A stretch of DNA of 64,000 bases from positions 9,796,001 to 9,860,000 of the forward strand of contig NC_135008.1 in assembly GCF_051020985.1 (NCBI RefSeq), read 5' to 3'. Origin of the DNA: Nomia melanderi (lineage: Eukaryota; Arthropoda; Insecta; Hymenoptera; Halictidae). The notes under the pieces were generated by a model that worked only from the letters and a program-made list of their open reading frames with translations, did no database searches and was not told where the DNA came from. The translations under genes were made by a program, and so were the position numbers. Shown here piece by piece: positions 27,501 to 35,954 of the stretch; positions within the stretch are counted from its first letter, which is position 1, and every line of letters begins with the position of its first letter.

Positions 27501-30500
27501 TGCATTATGTATAATACTTGAGTCGTTCAAAAGCCAATGCGGTTAAGTCGATTTCTGTATATTTTCTGATTTTTGTCAATTTTAATGGAATAAATAATAT
27601 TCTTCTTTGTTATTAAATGATTTACTCGGTTCTTCGTTTTTTCTAGGTCAAAAACCCCTTCTTTTTATAGCTTCTGAATACGTTGTATAATAATTTCAGA
27701 AGCCATTGCATTAATTTTCGCAATTTTCCTTTTCTGGACTAAACCACGTTGGCTTCTGAACGACCCAATTATTTCTACATTTCAATCACTCGTCTATAGC
27801 GGACCAACAAGAAATTCGATGACAACGGAGTATTTTTTATTCCGTCGTATGATGTGAACGGGTTAAGAATAGGTCTGAAACGGTATTCGACCGAATGGTT
27901 TTTTACAATGACGATGCACAAGGATTTCGTCGAACGTTCGCGTCGAAAACCGTGACACGAGGGTACGATCGAGTTTGTCGACTCCGAAACAGCAGTCGAC
28001 AGATCAATCCGTCCGACCTCGAATTCCTCTTCTGCATTCCCGGGTCGACCGCATCGCGGGCATCGCCATCGAATTTCATTCGTCGCCTTCTGAATCGCGT
28101 TTTAAGTGTCATTACTTTCGCATCAATAAAAATTTAAAGCGTCGACCGGTCGTCCCAGACGCAACATCCGTTCAACGGAGGACGTTTCTGTGGCTCGGGG
28201 ACACTCACGCCAGGATTTTCACCCCGTCGCATCGTGCGTCGGTCACGAGGCCCAGGCTGACGTGTTAACCCTTTGTGACCAAGTGTTTGTGATTTCAATC
28301 TGCAAACACGCTTTGCTTGTATGAGGGAGTTCACGTTATTATCTTGAGGCAGACAATGAATTCTAACTGTAATTTTAATCAGTATGCACGATTATTTCAA
28401 TGAATATTGTGGTTCTGGCGATATTAAATTTGCACGCGCTTCTCTTATTGTGTCATATGTACGAAATACTAACATTAGCTAAAATGGAAATTTAATAAAA
28501 AAGCTACAAAATTATATATATTCATTATGTCTTGTTACAATATTTCAGACTTTAACATGATGACCAACACGGTGGTCATCGATAGCTGGACTATACTAAA
28601 TTGTTTGAAAACAGTGGCAACAAGTAGATTGCCGTCGAATTTAGTAACGTAAGTAACTAGAAAATAGCGTGACTTTGACACTGCGATACCAAGCCAATAA
28701 TAATCGAGTCGCTCAGAAGCCAATGCCTTAAAGGATATTAATACCTTATTAGGTATTAATATCCTTTAATACCTAATAACTCCCAGTAAATTCTTTAATA
28801 CCTGGAAAGAATATTACTTATTCCATTAAAATTTACAAAAATCCGGAAATATCAAAAACTCGACTTAACCGTATTGGCTTCTGAGCGCCTCCGTTGTTTC
28901 TAGTACCATTTGTCATGGTTACGAGAGAATGTGTGTTAATATACGAAAACGCTAAAAATCCTCATGTACATAATGAAAGCGTTAAACGTTTTCAATGAGA
29001 TTTCCATGATTCACGAGTCACATGTCACGAAGGGTGAATAAAATAACGCGCAAATGTGACTCGAAGTTTTCTTCTCGCTGATACCAACTCTGGGAGCCGC
29101 CCCGACGACAGGGCAAACTCGATCGGTGGAATCGGCTGCGTGAAAGGCGGGCCAAGAACAAAAGGGGAGAATAGGAGGAACGGGGTAACACTAGGCGCAC
29201 GGTAAATTATCGCGTTCGGGCTAAATAGTAACGAGGGATCTGGCGCTCGCATTTCTTTCACGTGCGTGCAAGGAGACCTTTGTTTCACGCGGACAAAGGT
29301 GGTCGCGTTTACGTGCAAGCGATGCATCGCGCAGTGTGAACGCCTGCGGCCCTTCGCCTTGACGAGCAGTCATTGAAACGGTGCAAAATGATCCGGATGC
29401 TGTTGGAAGATAACGTTCGCGAAAAAAGAGAAAAACCGGGAGAACGGGCCGCTGGAACAACTCTGCAGAAAAAACTCTCCGGTTCGATCGGATGTTACCG
29501 TATCGTTGATCGTAAGCAGACCGCGAATGGATCTTTGTGCAGATTCGAACATTTAGGAATGTAATTAGAAAAAACGGTGTTATTGTTAACCCTCTACAGG
29601 ACTGTGTGACTATGAAGTCACTAATTAACACTAACACTACCGTAACAGTCATTCTGATAACAAACTTCGGTTTGTTTGTTTCGCTATTATTGATATCTTC
29701 GAAGCATTGGATATTTGAATGCTTTTTGAAAATAAATAGTTCCACTTAAATACTAGAATGAATGGCTGAAGATACTAGAAATGATCTATTGTTATAATTA
29801 TTATAGGGATTACGTGCCAATCGTATGAAATGCTCGGTAGTTCTAGTGTTAATTAACTTAAAGTTTTATACGCTCAGCCGTGACAGTTCCATATTATTGT
29901 AATTTCAAAATTACAAGGTATATTTGTTGTAATATAATATTCATATGTATTCCTCACTTTATATACACAAATTTATGCGGTAAATTGTACTGTGAATTTA
30001 TGCAAAAGAATTTCCACGAATGATTTAAATGCTGGTTATCAAAGTTTTGTCGCAGTGAAATTCTACGTGGAATGTTTTATTATGCAGAATGAAAGGCCGC
30101 TCGTGACAATTCGATTATCGATTCAGACAGTAGAGGGCAGTGAGACTTCTTATATGTGGCAAGCCAAACGGGAAACCACTTTCGTACTAACCAAAAGAAG
30201 CTGAACGAGTACGGTAAATCACTGTCCGCGGCACGCATTCCAAACGCCCAACTTTTTAGTCCTGTACAGGTCCACAAGGTCTTTAAAAATCTTCTTTAAG
30301 GAATTTTTTCTTTCATTCGCGGAAAGTTCGATCTGCTGCAAGTAATTTATAATGTACTGTGTTTAAACATCTTTAAAATTAAATAATATATAGTATATAA
30401 TTATATTATAATAGTATAACAAAATGATGGATACACGATAGTCGAGATCACGTCTGTATAAACGTACATTTACTAATTGCTGCTACCTGGAATATTCTTT

Positions 30501-33500
30501 TCCATGAGGTAGGTCGTGTTTCAAGTATGAATATAATTTCCGTTAAAGCTAGCGATTAAACTTAATCGTAGTTAAATAAATTTTGTGTATACACGTTAAA
30601 TAAATGTTATTTATCGGACTGGACAGTTAAAAAGTAATTTCTAGAATATCTTATGAGAATTTATTTGACTAATTGTAGTTAATAGTACAGTCATACATAA
30701 TTAATTTTCTTATATAATTCGAGAATACATGATTTTATTATTTTCCATGATTAGTTATCTTAATAGCTGGTTACATAAATCACAAAATCCTATTTCTTCT
30801 GTATTCACCTTGCCTTCAATACTACAAACGATACTAGTTACAAAAATATTCCTAAGCTTCATATTTCCCCCTTAAATATCTGTTCAAAAATATACGCTTC
30901 TCCAGAACTCGTCGGCTGAACATAAAAGAACTATTAAAACTGACCTTGCTTAACGAAGTTAAACTGTTAACGTACAAAGTTAACTGAAACCAGGGAAAGA
31001 TCGTTCAAAAGTGAACAAATTCGAGCAACTTTTATCGATGAAAACTAATAGTTTCGCTTGACCCCTATCTTGCGAAGGGGCAAATCTATACGCGTCAGAG
31101 TTAATTAACACGTTGAATGCCGTCCAAATTGAATTACTGTAGTTCACTCAATGAAACGACGAGTATTTGGAAACATTTCTATATTACAAATAATGCTACC
31201 TAATTTCGTGATATTCATGTAGAAGAATGTGCAATAGTAATAATGTAATTTAATCAAATGATTTAATATCATCTTTTTTCCATTTTGTGTATTGTCCTTT
31301 GTAAAACCGTACTGCATTCAACGTGTTGACATTACAACGTTCAGATATCGTACGCTTTGATTTACCGACAATAGAAATTTTCGTCCTGGCCGCGGACATT
31401 TTCGTGACCAGCGAGTATCGTCGTTATGCACGAGCAAATCGCGCAATTTAATTGGACTCCCTCGGTTTCGCTGGAAGCGGCGCGAAAGTAATATTATTAG
31501 CCGGAAACCTTTAAGGCAACCCAAACGTTGAAGAGGAGGAACGAGAGCGTCGCCGTCGCGCACCAACAATCCCAATAATTGCACGTGACAGAGGAACGCG
31601 TTACGCGCGAGATAATTAATCGGTCGATTAATTAACCGGCAAAAGCCAGTCCACCGATGTCGGCGTTTCTTTTGACGGAAGAAACGCTTACAGGTACACG
31701 GATACGCCCGTTTCCATCGTGCATCATCACGAGGACCTGTCGTGTTGTTTGTTGCTGGTAAATACGCGTCGCTTGATTAATATCAAGGTGACTATCCTTT
31801 TTCGGAATTTTACACGCCGACCGGTACAAATATATTGTATAAGTGTAAAGCATTTATGAGTTACGCGGGGAGATCAGTTTTATAAACAGTTCTGCAAGGA
31901 TATTGGACGTGCAAGATACTCATTGAATTTTTATCGATCAGTGATCTGTATTTATCATTACATTTCATTTACGTGATATTTCGATCGTGGTATTTCAATC
32001 GATATCATCGGTGGAACACACTTTTATATATCTTTGTAAAGGGATATTTCACTGTTGCATGCCGAAGCATTGACTCACCGCCATCCTAAGTTAACATTAT
32101 TTCTACCAAAGGTGTCAGAAGATACCTTTTGAAATTTTAACATAAAATTATTTTCTCAGTTTAATCATTTTTCCTTAATTGAATTTTTGACATTTCCTAC
32201 AGTCAATTTTGTATTCGTTATTGAAAAAGTTAGCAAGTCAATTCAGAATATACGACTAACTTGGAAAATGATTTTAAGTTAAAAATTCAAAAAGTGTCTC
32301 TTGACACCTTCGGTAGAAATAGTGTTAAGTCATAGAGTGAATTCCTACAGAAAATAGCCAAAATTCTACAGACATCCCTTCAACCTCTATCCACTCAGAC
32401 CACCGAACCCAGTTACTCATCTATAACACAGCCTACCTCCGTACTTCATAATTTCCCTGCAAACGATACACTGTCTCCTTAAGATCTACCGAAGTTCTGT
32501 TAGTTTGTAACCGATAGATCGATGTTTTCGTTTCAATTTGTAAGTTCTCGAATTTAACAACTGATAATTGAAGAATAACATCTGGTTTGAACTGAAATAA
32601 ATATAATAACGGTTACGTTTCTAATGCAATATCTATTAGAAATTTTTGTCACTAGTCTGACACGATGTTAGAGGACAAAGGGTTGATCGTATGAGATGTT
32701 TGTCTGACAGTTCGTAGACGTTTCCGTTCAAATTCAGTTTCTATTTCTCGCGTCGCGTCGCCTTTCGATACCAAACTCCTACGTTAATAGCTCGAGAGTG
32801 GATAGGAACATCCAAACGTTCCGTTTTATGGAAAGACAGGAGAAGTCGGTATCTCAAGTAGGTGGACACCTCAAGAAATTGATCTCATTCGATCGCGGAT
32901 GTTGCAGCAAAGTTCATTGTGCTGTTCCGTGTGGGTTTCGTCTATTCCGACGCTACGGTCGTGCGCAGGCTATTTTATTGCACAATTTAGTGAACTGTGC
33001 TTTATTACCTGTTTCATATCCTTTGTCCACAGGTACTTTAGGAGTGGACAGCATATTTAAGCTGCATCGATACCGATGCATGTAGAGTGTTCAACGATTG
33101 TGTTACAATATTTATGTGGTGAACAGGACATAGTATACAGGGAATGAGTAAAAAACCTAGTGAACATATGTCGAAATGTCAACCGTTTTCGAGGCATAAA
33201 CGTTTTTATATGTTAACACGTTTTCAACACACTTGTCATTTTCGCATAGACAATTCTACCGAGATATAGGCATCTAAAGGCGTCACAGCAATATTAATCA
33301 AGTAAAATTTAAAGATTTATTCAGACCAACAGGTGCTTCACCAATCCTCTAAATTTTACAGCCTAAAAGTTAACCCTTAAAACAACAAGGTCCACTTTAT
33401 GAGCAAAGCATAATAGAAGCAATACTAGTATTAAACGTTTGAAATGTGTTCAAGAATTGAAAGAACAAAAAAGAACGTATGAGCACTCCTTTCGTAATCT

Positions 33501-35939
33501 ACTTTTATATACGAATCTATTGGATGCTATCGATCTTTTCCGTAATTTTTCATTTGGTCCTTTAACCCATTCGGAATCAAGACTCCATATCACTTTCACC
33601 ATTAAGGTTTACTTTTTGTAACCTAGGCGATCTTGATCGTAGATTACTCTTTTCTTAGCTTGAAACCGATAGAAATTTTCATTTCTTTAATGAAGCTTTA
33701 ATTTTCACTCACAAATAAAATAACACAATTTTCCACTGCTAATCGATAACAGAAATTCATGATTACACGTACGGCATGTACTCCGCTATGCACCTGACGT
33801 ATAATTGATCTCCAATGGGTTAACACGTCGAATGGCATGGGGGTCACCGGTAATCTCCAAACAATTCGAATTACTATAGTTCACTCGATTACACGACGAC
33901 TATTTGGAAATATTTCTATATTATAAATAATGCTACCTCGGCTAGATGAACGTGTAATGATAATAATGCAATCCTATCACATGATTTAATATTACTGTTT
34001 CTTCCATTTTGTGCACAGTAGACACCCGCGAACGTGAGTTCCTATAATGCGAACTCCTGTAACGCGCTGGAGATTTTGCGACCACCGTTTAAATTGAGCA
34101 TTACATCGTTTTCTTCGCTGCTACCGATTTCTCCCACCCCCAAACTCTTTTATTTTCCATAAAACAGAAAATAAGAGTCGGCATGGTAATAATCATTTAG
34201 TCTGTGTTACTTTTTATTACTCGTATTACACGAGGAAAATCACTTTCTATAACGCGGAGTCATACAACACGTAACGTATTAACTCTTTGAGTACTGTAAG
34301 CACATAAATGCGTCCAGCGAAAGTCTTCGTTGTGAACTATGGGCGCACATATGAGTTTTCCGATCTTTTAAATCTCACACGTAACGTGATGACAATTATG
34401 AGTGTACGATATTAACCAGTTAACTACGTTCGACGAGTATACACGTCATTTTAAAATTCACAATAATACTAATTCTGTCAACGATGAATTATTTATTTTT
34501 CTACATTAACGTGTAATTCTTCTTTGTGTTGCTTTAGTTTTTCGTTCGAATATATTATAGGTGCATTTACCCTGCGTTCTACTAGTGTGAATTCCATTAA
34601 TTCGATTTTATTCTGAGCATAATGAGAGATTTTTCAAACTAAATTCCACAGTTAACAGGTTAGCAAACACGTTTTTTACCGAGATTCAATCTCGCGAAAT
34701 CAAGGAATCACGATTACAACTTAATCATGCATTGCATGAATTTATGTAGTCTATCGGTCTTCAGTGGGCAAACTAAGCAAAAATGCATCCTGTCCACACG
34801 GAACGTTTCGGCTGGAAGTACTCAGTACTCACAGGGTTAACTGTGTTATACGGGAGTTCATTATATTTTGCTCTATGAAATCGTGCGGCATTCAACGCGT
34901 TAACGCCATGCCGACCGGTGAATTTATTTGCAAAAAACGTCTTTCAACACGTATATTTTATTCACATGTAATATACTAAAAAGATTTAAATGATCTAAAC
35001 TAATGGATACAATCTGGAACACTCTTATAATCATTTATATCTCTTTCAAGTATAAACCAACATTTTCCTATCGTTTTATTTCTCTTCCTACATCTGCAGC
35101 GAACAAACAATGGTTCCTACAATATCAAAATGTTCTTATCTAAATAAAATTTGTATTCTCTTCGAACTTGGTTTCTAAAATGAATACACGTTGTTCGATC
35201 TCTACCCAGTGATAAATTAACAAAACAAACAGACATTCTACAAAAAATGAATTGATTATTGAGATATTTATTATTGTGAGGTCATTTCACAGTCCTGTCA
35301 AGTCTTCCGCCGTCGAGCGTCAGTATGCTTCGAACTATATCAGTCTCCCGACAGCAAAGTATCAATGCAAATACAGATACAAGAAATGTCGCGACAACTC
35401 CGGTGACCGGTCAGCAAGACGTTAAGTGTAAACAAAATCGTCCAGCCCCGAAGGTTCGCTTACCCGAGATTGTGCTTGCCATAAGTTGACGGTGTCGTGG
35501 CGATTTGTTGATACTTCTGCGTGACAGCCTCCCTCGGCTGGTGACGATGATTGCCATGATAAGCGACCGTTCTGGTACCGACGTAATTCACCGCCGCGAC
35601 CGCGTTGAATTTCTCTTGTTTCGGCGGGCCGGATCGTTGCTCGTGCACACGCTGCTCCACGTGACGCCTCGGCGCGTCTGTCGTCGACGACGCCGTCGGA
35701 ACAGGTCTCTCCGCGAAGGTGTCCTGGCGCGGCCAACTATTCGCGGCGTTCTGCTGGGAGTCCCTGCCGTCACGGTCGTGTCGCGTACGAGTGAATTTCT
35801 CGTGGTACCAAAGCGGCCAAAGGAGTCTGTGGCTCGTGTAGCCGCGATGATCGCTGGGGAAACGTTCGACCGGCGCGACTTCCGCGGGTAGAACGATCAA
35901 CGCGGCGCACGTCAACAATAATTTCGGTGTCAGAGACAT
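6387..35939 (-). CDS. Egfl7: EGFL7/EGFL8-type secreted EMI-EGF-coiled-coil protein (whole gene)
   Basis: Nine coding exons (35939-35464, 11189-11124, 10757-10657, 10396-10301, 8378-8253, 7288-7199, 7119-7040, 6780-6673, 6554-6387) sum to 1311 nt, exactly 437 codons, with all splice phases compatible. Domain order is signal peptide (1 to about 23), Cys-free basic linker (to about 158), short EMI-like part from RRVC to CCPGW (159 to about 214), EGF (215-246), calcium-binding EGF (247-288), acidic linker (288-345) and coiled coil (345-425). This order is that of vertebrate EGFL7/8 and, as I recall, of Drosophila Slowdown. These are secreted matrix proteins acting in vessel formation (EGFL7) or at muscle-tendon junctions (Slowdown). 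I infer an extracellular-matrix role. Exons 3-9 are firm. Linking the signal-peptide exon across a 24-kb intron rests on strand, phase and domain logic, and the 66-nt second exon is the weakest piece. The expected middle of the EMI domain was not found. Confidence 0.85.
6673..6780 (-). CDS. Egfl7: EGFL7-like gene, exon 8 (coiled coil)
   Basis: This 108-nt phase 0-0 exon lies between TTTCTAG and GTAAGT. It encodes LFAKGKKKDTDTTEM and then a helical stretch with SVMENINEMKRTVENV. Heptad spacing of Val, Met and Ile supports a coiled coil, as in the C-terminus of EGFL7. Confidence 0.85.
7040..7119 (-). CDS. Egfl7: EGFL7-like gene, exon 7 (start of coiled coil)
   Basis: This 80-nt exon is phase 1 to 0, between TTTACAG and GTAGAG. 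It encodes DTENEVADGDLDQDYEIILK and then RLTKLEK. The last part starts a heptad pattern of Leu/Ile residues that continues in the next exons. Confidence 0.82.
7199..7288 (-). CDS. Egfl7: EGFL7-like gene, exon 6 (acidic linker)
   Basis: This 90-nt exon is phase 1-1, between TTTCCAG and GTAAGT. It encodes a hydrophilic linker starting DTDDIAFEARDLEDDF and ending KRPVTSPH. No domain is recognised. It separates the EGF pair from the coiled coil. Confidence 0.82.
8253..8378 (-). CDS. Egfl7: EGFL7-like gene, exon 5 (calcium-binding EGF domain 2)
   Basis: This 126-nt exon is phase 1-1 with a GTTTCAG acceptor and a GTGAGT donor. With the G from the previous exon it begins DIDEC and continues through six cysteines to GQSC. 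DIDEC is the calcium-binding signature, and CRNLPGSYECHC fits the Asp/Asn beta-hydroxylation pattern. The open frame runs on past both splice sites, which falsely suggests an independent 88-aa ORF. Confidence 0.94.
9698..9930 (+). mobile_element. TTAA element family F5, copy in intron
   Basis: The segment starts TTAACCCTTTGTTTTATAAT and includes GTGTCAGACTCGTGGCGAAA, matching the 57418-57688 copy. The right end is degenerate. It lies in the intron between the two EGF exons. Confidence 0.5.
10301..10396 (-). CDS. Egfl7: EGFL7-like gene, exon 4 (EGF domain 1)
   Basis: This 96-nt exon is phase 1-1 with a CTTTCAG acceptor and a GTAATG donor. It encodes a full six-cysteine EGF domain: CPASCLNGGICTSPGRCTC, then PKGFTGNQC. 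It is a non-calcium-binding type. One domain per phase 1-1 exon is the usual pattern for shuffled EGF modules. Confidence 0.93.
10657..10757 (-). CDS. Egfl7: EGFL7-like gene, exon 3 (EMI domain end)
   Basis: The exon has a TCCTAG acceptor and a GTAAGT donor. It encodes YYNYFHIQTD, then GIICCPGW, and ends in GCNK. The CCPGW motif followed by a lone Cys is the standard end of an EMI domain leading into an EGF repeat. The last base pairs with the next exon to give Pro (PICPASC). Confidence 0.88.
11124..11189 (-). CDS. Egfl7: EGFL7-like gene, candidate exon 2 (start of EMI-like region)
   Basis: This 66-nt segment has a TTGCAG acceptor and a GTAATG donor. Read in the only phase that joins both neighbours, it is open and gives G-RRVCTSSVPSSSV. 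The RRVC motif resembles the start of the EMI domain of vertebrate EGFL7, which also has a GRRVC block. The phase (two bases in, two bases out) fits exon 1 and exon 3. The remainder does not look like an EMI domain, so the exon could be fortuitous. Confidence 0.48.
12352..12575 (+). mobile_element. TTAA element family F2, copy 1
   Basis: The ends are TTAACACGTTGAGTCACCGG and GGCATTCGACGTGTTAA, imperfect inverted repeats that both end in TTAA. Length is 224 bp with no coding capacity. Related copies are at 31105-31329, 33820-34903 (interrupted) and 37088-37338 (reverse). Confidence 0.75.
13105..13340 (+). mobile_element. TTAA element family F5, fragment
   Basis: ATATCGTGTCACGCTCGTGA and the following AT-rich body match the F5 copies at 9698 and 57418. 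A TTAACCCCTTGTCCTACG terminus lies at 13043, but the spacing to the body differs, so the copy is rearranged. Confidence 0.4.
15610..15858. mobile_element. TTAA element family F3
   Basis: This 249-bp element has near-perfect terminal inverted repeats: TTAACACGTTCTCTACCAGC at the left, and the same sequence with one mismatch on the opposite strand at the right. TTAA stands at both ends. The 65-aa ORF inside is not a transposase. Confidence 0.78.
16451..16485. repeat. Short perfect palindrome with EcoRI-like arms
   Basis: TGAATTCACG and CGTGAATTCA are perfect 10-bp arms flanking a 15-nt centre of CGACT repeats, within a CpG-rich island. Confidence 0.6.
16799..16982. mobile_element. mariner-like MITE
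   Basis: This 184-bp element has terminal inverted repeats of about 28 bp: TTAGGTTTACCAAAAG at the left, and TTAGGTCTACCGGAAAG on the opposite strand at the right. Both continue to TGTCCGA. TTAGGT ends beside a TA are typical of insect mariner elements. The short - strand ORF over it is not a recognisable transposase. Confidence 0.7.
17397..17598. mobile_element. Possible TTAA element family F9
   Basis: TTAACGGAGGGT at the left faces TTAACGGACCGG on the opposite strand at the right, about 200 bp apart. The inverted repeat is short, so this is a tentative call. Confidence 0.4.
17668..17905 (+). repeat. Degenerate minisatellite, 38-39 bp unit
   Basis: About five to six diverged units end in variants of TATGTACGAGTGCTT (for example GTATGCACGAGTGCTG and TTTATGAGTGCTT). 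A 39-bp unit equals 13 codons, and a 116-codon ORF (17662-18012, +) runs through it. The resulting peptide shows no known domain, and I do not call it a gene. Confidence 0.6.
18534..18740. repeat. Degenerate tandem repeat with ACCTAGG starts
   Basis: Diverged units of roughly 75-85 bp start ACCTAGG/ACCTAAGG and share ATCCAYAYC, CATTTTC and TATATGTGCAATTGTT-like blocks. Confidence 0.45.
18770..18822. mobile_element. TTAA element family F4, right end
   Basis: GAATCACATATGATTTATGG and the closing GTGTTAA closely match the right end of the complete F4 copy at 63244-63512. The left end of this copy was not located. Confidence 0.5.
18901..19084 (+). mobile_element. TTAA element family F1, truncated copy
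   Basis: It begins TTAAAACTAGAACTACCG and follows the F1 body, but stops at about ATTACAC, where the next F1 copy begins. The last 40 bp or so are missing. Confidence 0.65.
19085..19308 (+). mobile_element. TTAA element family F1, complete copy
   Basis: It starts CTAACACTAGAACTACCG and ends ATAGTTCTAGTGTTAA. Length is 224 bp. The first base of the left TTAA has mutated to C. It sits head to tail behind a truncated sister copy. Confidence 0.78.
21973..22073 (+). repeat. Dispersed repeat R2, copy 1
   Basis: GACACCGAATAAAATTTACC and AATAAATATGTATTTCTG align with 54105-54200. The class is unknown. The 54 kb copy lies just upstream of a repeat R copy, so R and R2 may be parts of one element. Confidence 0.5.
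22389..22865 (-). other. CpG-rich island with a long ORF of unknown status
   Basis: The island at about 22.2-22.86 kb is much richer in GC than its flanks. A 158-codon ORF on the - strand and a 100-codon ORF on the + strand overlap. Neither has a recognisable domain or signal. Because CpG-rich DNA has few stop codons, length alone is weak evidence. It could be a nested gene, a lost exon or a regulatory island. Confidence 0.3.
22891..23067 (+). mobile_element. TTAA element family F5, left-truncated copy
   Basis: The right end AAATCATAGGGCAAAAGGTTA and the preceding body match 57500-57688. The left terminal part with the CGTGTCAGACTCGTG block is missing. Confidence 0.5.
26560..27120 (+). pseudogene. 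Possible decayed coding fragment
   Basis: Parts of this stretch read like protein in shifting + strand frames, for example IDQWAHRWQGKMHWG near 26830-26875, followed by stop codons, and AIVLALANVTD near 26595. The W-x-x-RWQ-x-K pattern is reminiscent of the start of thiopurine methyltransferase-type proteins, but this is only a suggestion. No intact reading frame exists. Confidence 0.2.
27520..27766 (+). mobile_element. MITE family G, complete copy
   Basis: This 247-bp element has terminal inverted repeats GAGTCGTTCAAAAGCCAATG (left) and GGGTCGTTCAGAAGCCAACG (right, opposite strand). It does not end in TTAA, so it belongs to a different class from families F1-F9. Related copies are at 28706-28892 and 55571-55772. 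Confidence 0.72.
28706..28892 (-). mobile_element. MITE family G, internally deleted copy with hairpin
   Basis: The ends are GAGTCGCTCAGAAGCCAATG and GGCTTCTGAGCGCCTC. The right part follows family G in reverse orientation. The left part is replaced by a perfect hairpin at 28728-28769. Confidence 0.6.
28728..28769. repeat. Perfect 18-bp-arm hairpin
   Basis: TTAAAGGATATTAATACC is followed by a 6-nt loop (TTATTA) and its exact reverse complement. It lies inside the deleted family G copy. Confidence 0.8.
29625..29852 (+). mobile_element. TTAA element family F1, complete copy
   Basis: It starts TTAACACTAACACTACCG and ends CGGTAGTTCTAGTGTTAA. Length is 228 bp. It is one of the best-preserved F1 copies. 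A 174-codon ORF on the - strand overlaps it and is therefore not a gene. Confidence 0.8.
31105..31329 (+). mobile_element. TTAA element family F2, copy 2
   Basis: It starts TTAACACGTTGAATGCCG and ends CATTCAACGTGTTGA. Length is 225 bp. The last TTAA is now TTGA. The body matches the 12352-12575 copy. Confidence 0.75.
32091..32328. mobile_element. TTAA element family F6
   Basis: The left end TTAACATTATTTCTACCAAA faces TTAACACTATTTCTACCGAA on the opposite strand at the right. The inverted repeats extend over about 28 bp. Length is 238 bp. A fragment of the same family lies at 38207-38260. Confidence 0.78.
32585..32695 (-). mobile_element. TTAA element family F5, fragment in reverse
   Basis: GTCTGACACGATGTTAGAGG followed by ACAAAGGGTTGA is the reverse complement of the F5 left end. 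The remainder is lost or diverged. Confidence 0.4.
33562..33823. mobile_element. TTAA element family F7
   Basis: TTAACCCATTCGGAATCAAG at the left faces TTAACCCATTGGAGATCAAT on the opposite strand at the right. Length is 262 bp. The right-hand TTAA (33820-33823) is also the left-hand TTAA of the adjacent F2 copy. Confidence 0.68.
34279..34840. mobile_element. TTAA element family F8 nested in element B
   Basis: TTAACTCTTTGAGTACTG at the left faces TTAACCCTGTGAGTACTG on the opposite strand at the right. Removing it with one TTAA restores a continuous element B sequence. Confidence 0.65.
34412..34662. mobile_element. Possible innermost TTAA element nested in F8
   Basis: TTAACCAGTTAACTACG at the left faces CTAACCTGTTAACTGTG on the opposite strand at the right. 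Length is about 250 bp. Its ends are less certain than those of the outer elements. Confidence 0.42.
35464..35939 (-). CDS. Egfl7: EGFL7-like gene, first coding exon (signal peptide and linker)
   Basis: The exon encodes 158 codons plus two bases (GG) before a GTAAGC donor. MSLTPKLLLTCAALIVLP is a typical signal peptide with cleavage likely soon after residue 20. The rest is hydrophilic, rich in Arg, His, Thr and Pro, and has no Cys. Codons strongly favour G or C in the third position, unlike the surrounding DNA, which marks it as coding. An in-frame upstream ATG (36026) would add 29 residues before the hydrophobic core, so I prefer the ATG at 35939, whose context is AGCAGCAATG. The opposite-strand ORF over the same bases is a shadow. 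The assignment to the EGFL7-like gene is inferred from strand, compatible phase (GG plus G gives Gly) and the missing N-terminus of that gene. Confidence 0.72.
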
Positions 35940-35954
35940 TGCTGCTCTGCTCAC

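Larger units (their letters stand above)
34018..34862 (+). mobile_element. Element B inserted in F2, itself interrupted
   Basis: It begins near CAGTAGACACCCGCGAACG. ATAATGCGAACTCCTGTAAC near the left resembles ATAATGAACTCCCGTATAAC read on the opposite strand from the right end. CAGTAGAC-type starts and repeated ATAACGCG motifs recall pogo/Tigger-like Tc1-mariner elements, but no transposase remains and the right end is incomplete. Confidence 0.45.
33820..34903 (+). mobile_element. TTAA element family F2, copy interrupted by nested elements
   Basis: The left part (33820 to about 34016) starts TTAACACGTCGAATGGCATG and follows F2 up to CCATTTTGTG. The right part (about 34863-34903) resumes with ATTTTGCTCT and ends GCATTCAACGCGTTAA. 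Uninterrupted copies place these two parts next to each other, so the 840 bp between them is an insertion. Confidence 0.75.
11190..35463 (-). other. Large first intron of the EGFL7-like gene
   Basis: About 24.3 kb lie between the signal-peptide exon and the next candidate exon. The interval holds many MITE-like elements (listed separately), a minisatellite and CpG-rich islands near 11.55-11.95, 16.1-16.6, 22.3-22.8, 27.9-28.3, 29.0-29.5 and 31.3-31.8 kb. The islands contain ORFs on both strands, but none has recognisable domains. A nested gene cannot be excluded. Long first introns in insects often carry enhancers, so the islands are candidates for that role. Confidence 0.6.

Noticed and set aside
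29221..29745. A 174-codon - strand ORF
   Set aside because: It overlaps a complete F1 transposable element and has no recognisable domain.
35422..35891. Long + and - strand ORFs overlapping the signal-peptide exon (up to 128 codons)
   Set aside because: They are shadows. Only the 35939-35464 frame has a signal peptide, a proper donor and GC-rich third positions.
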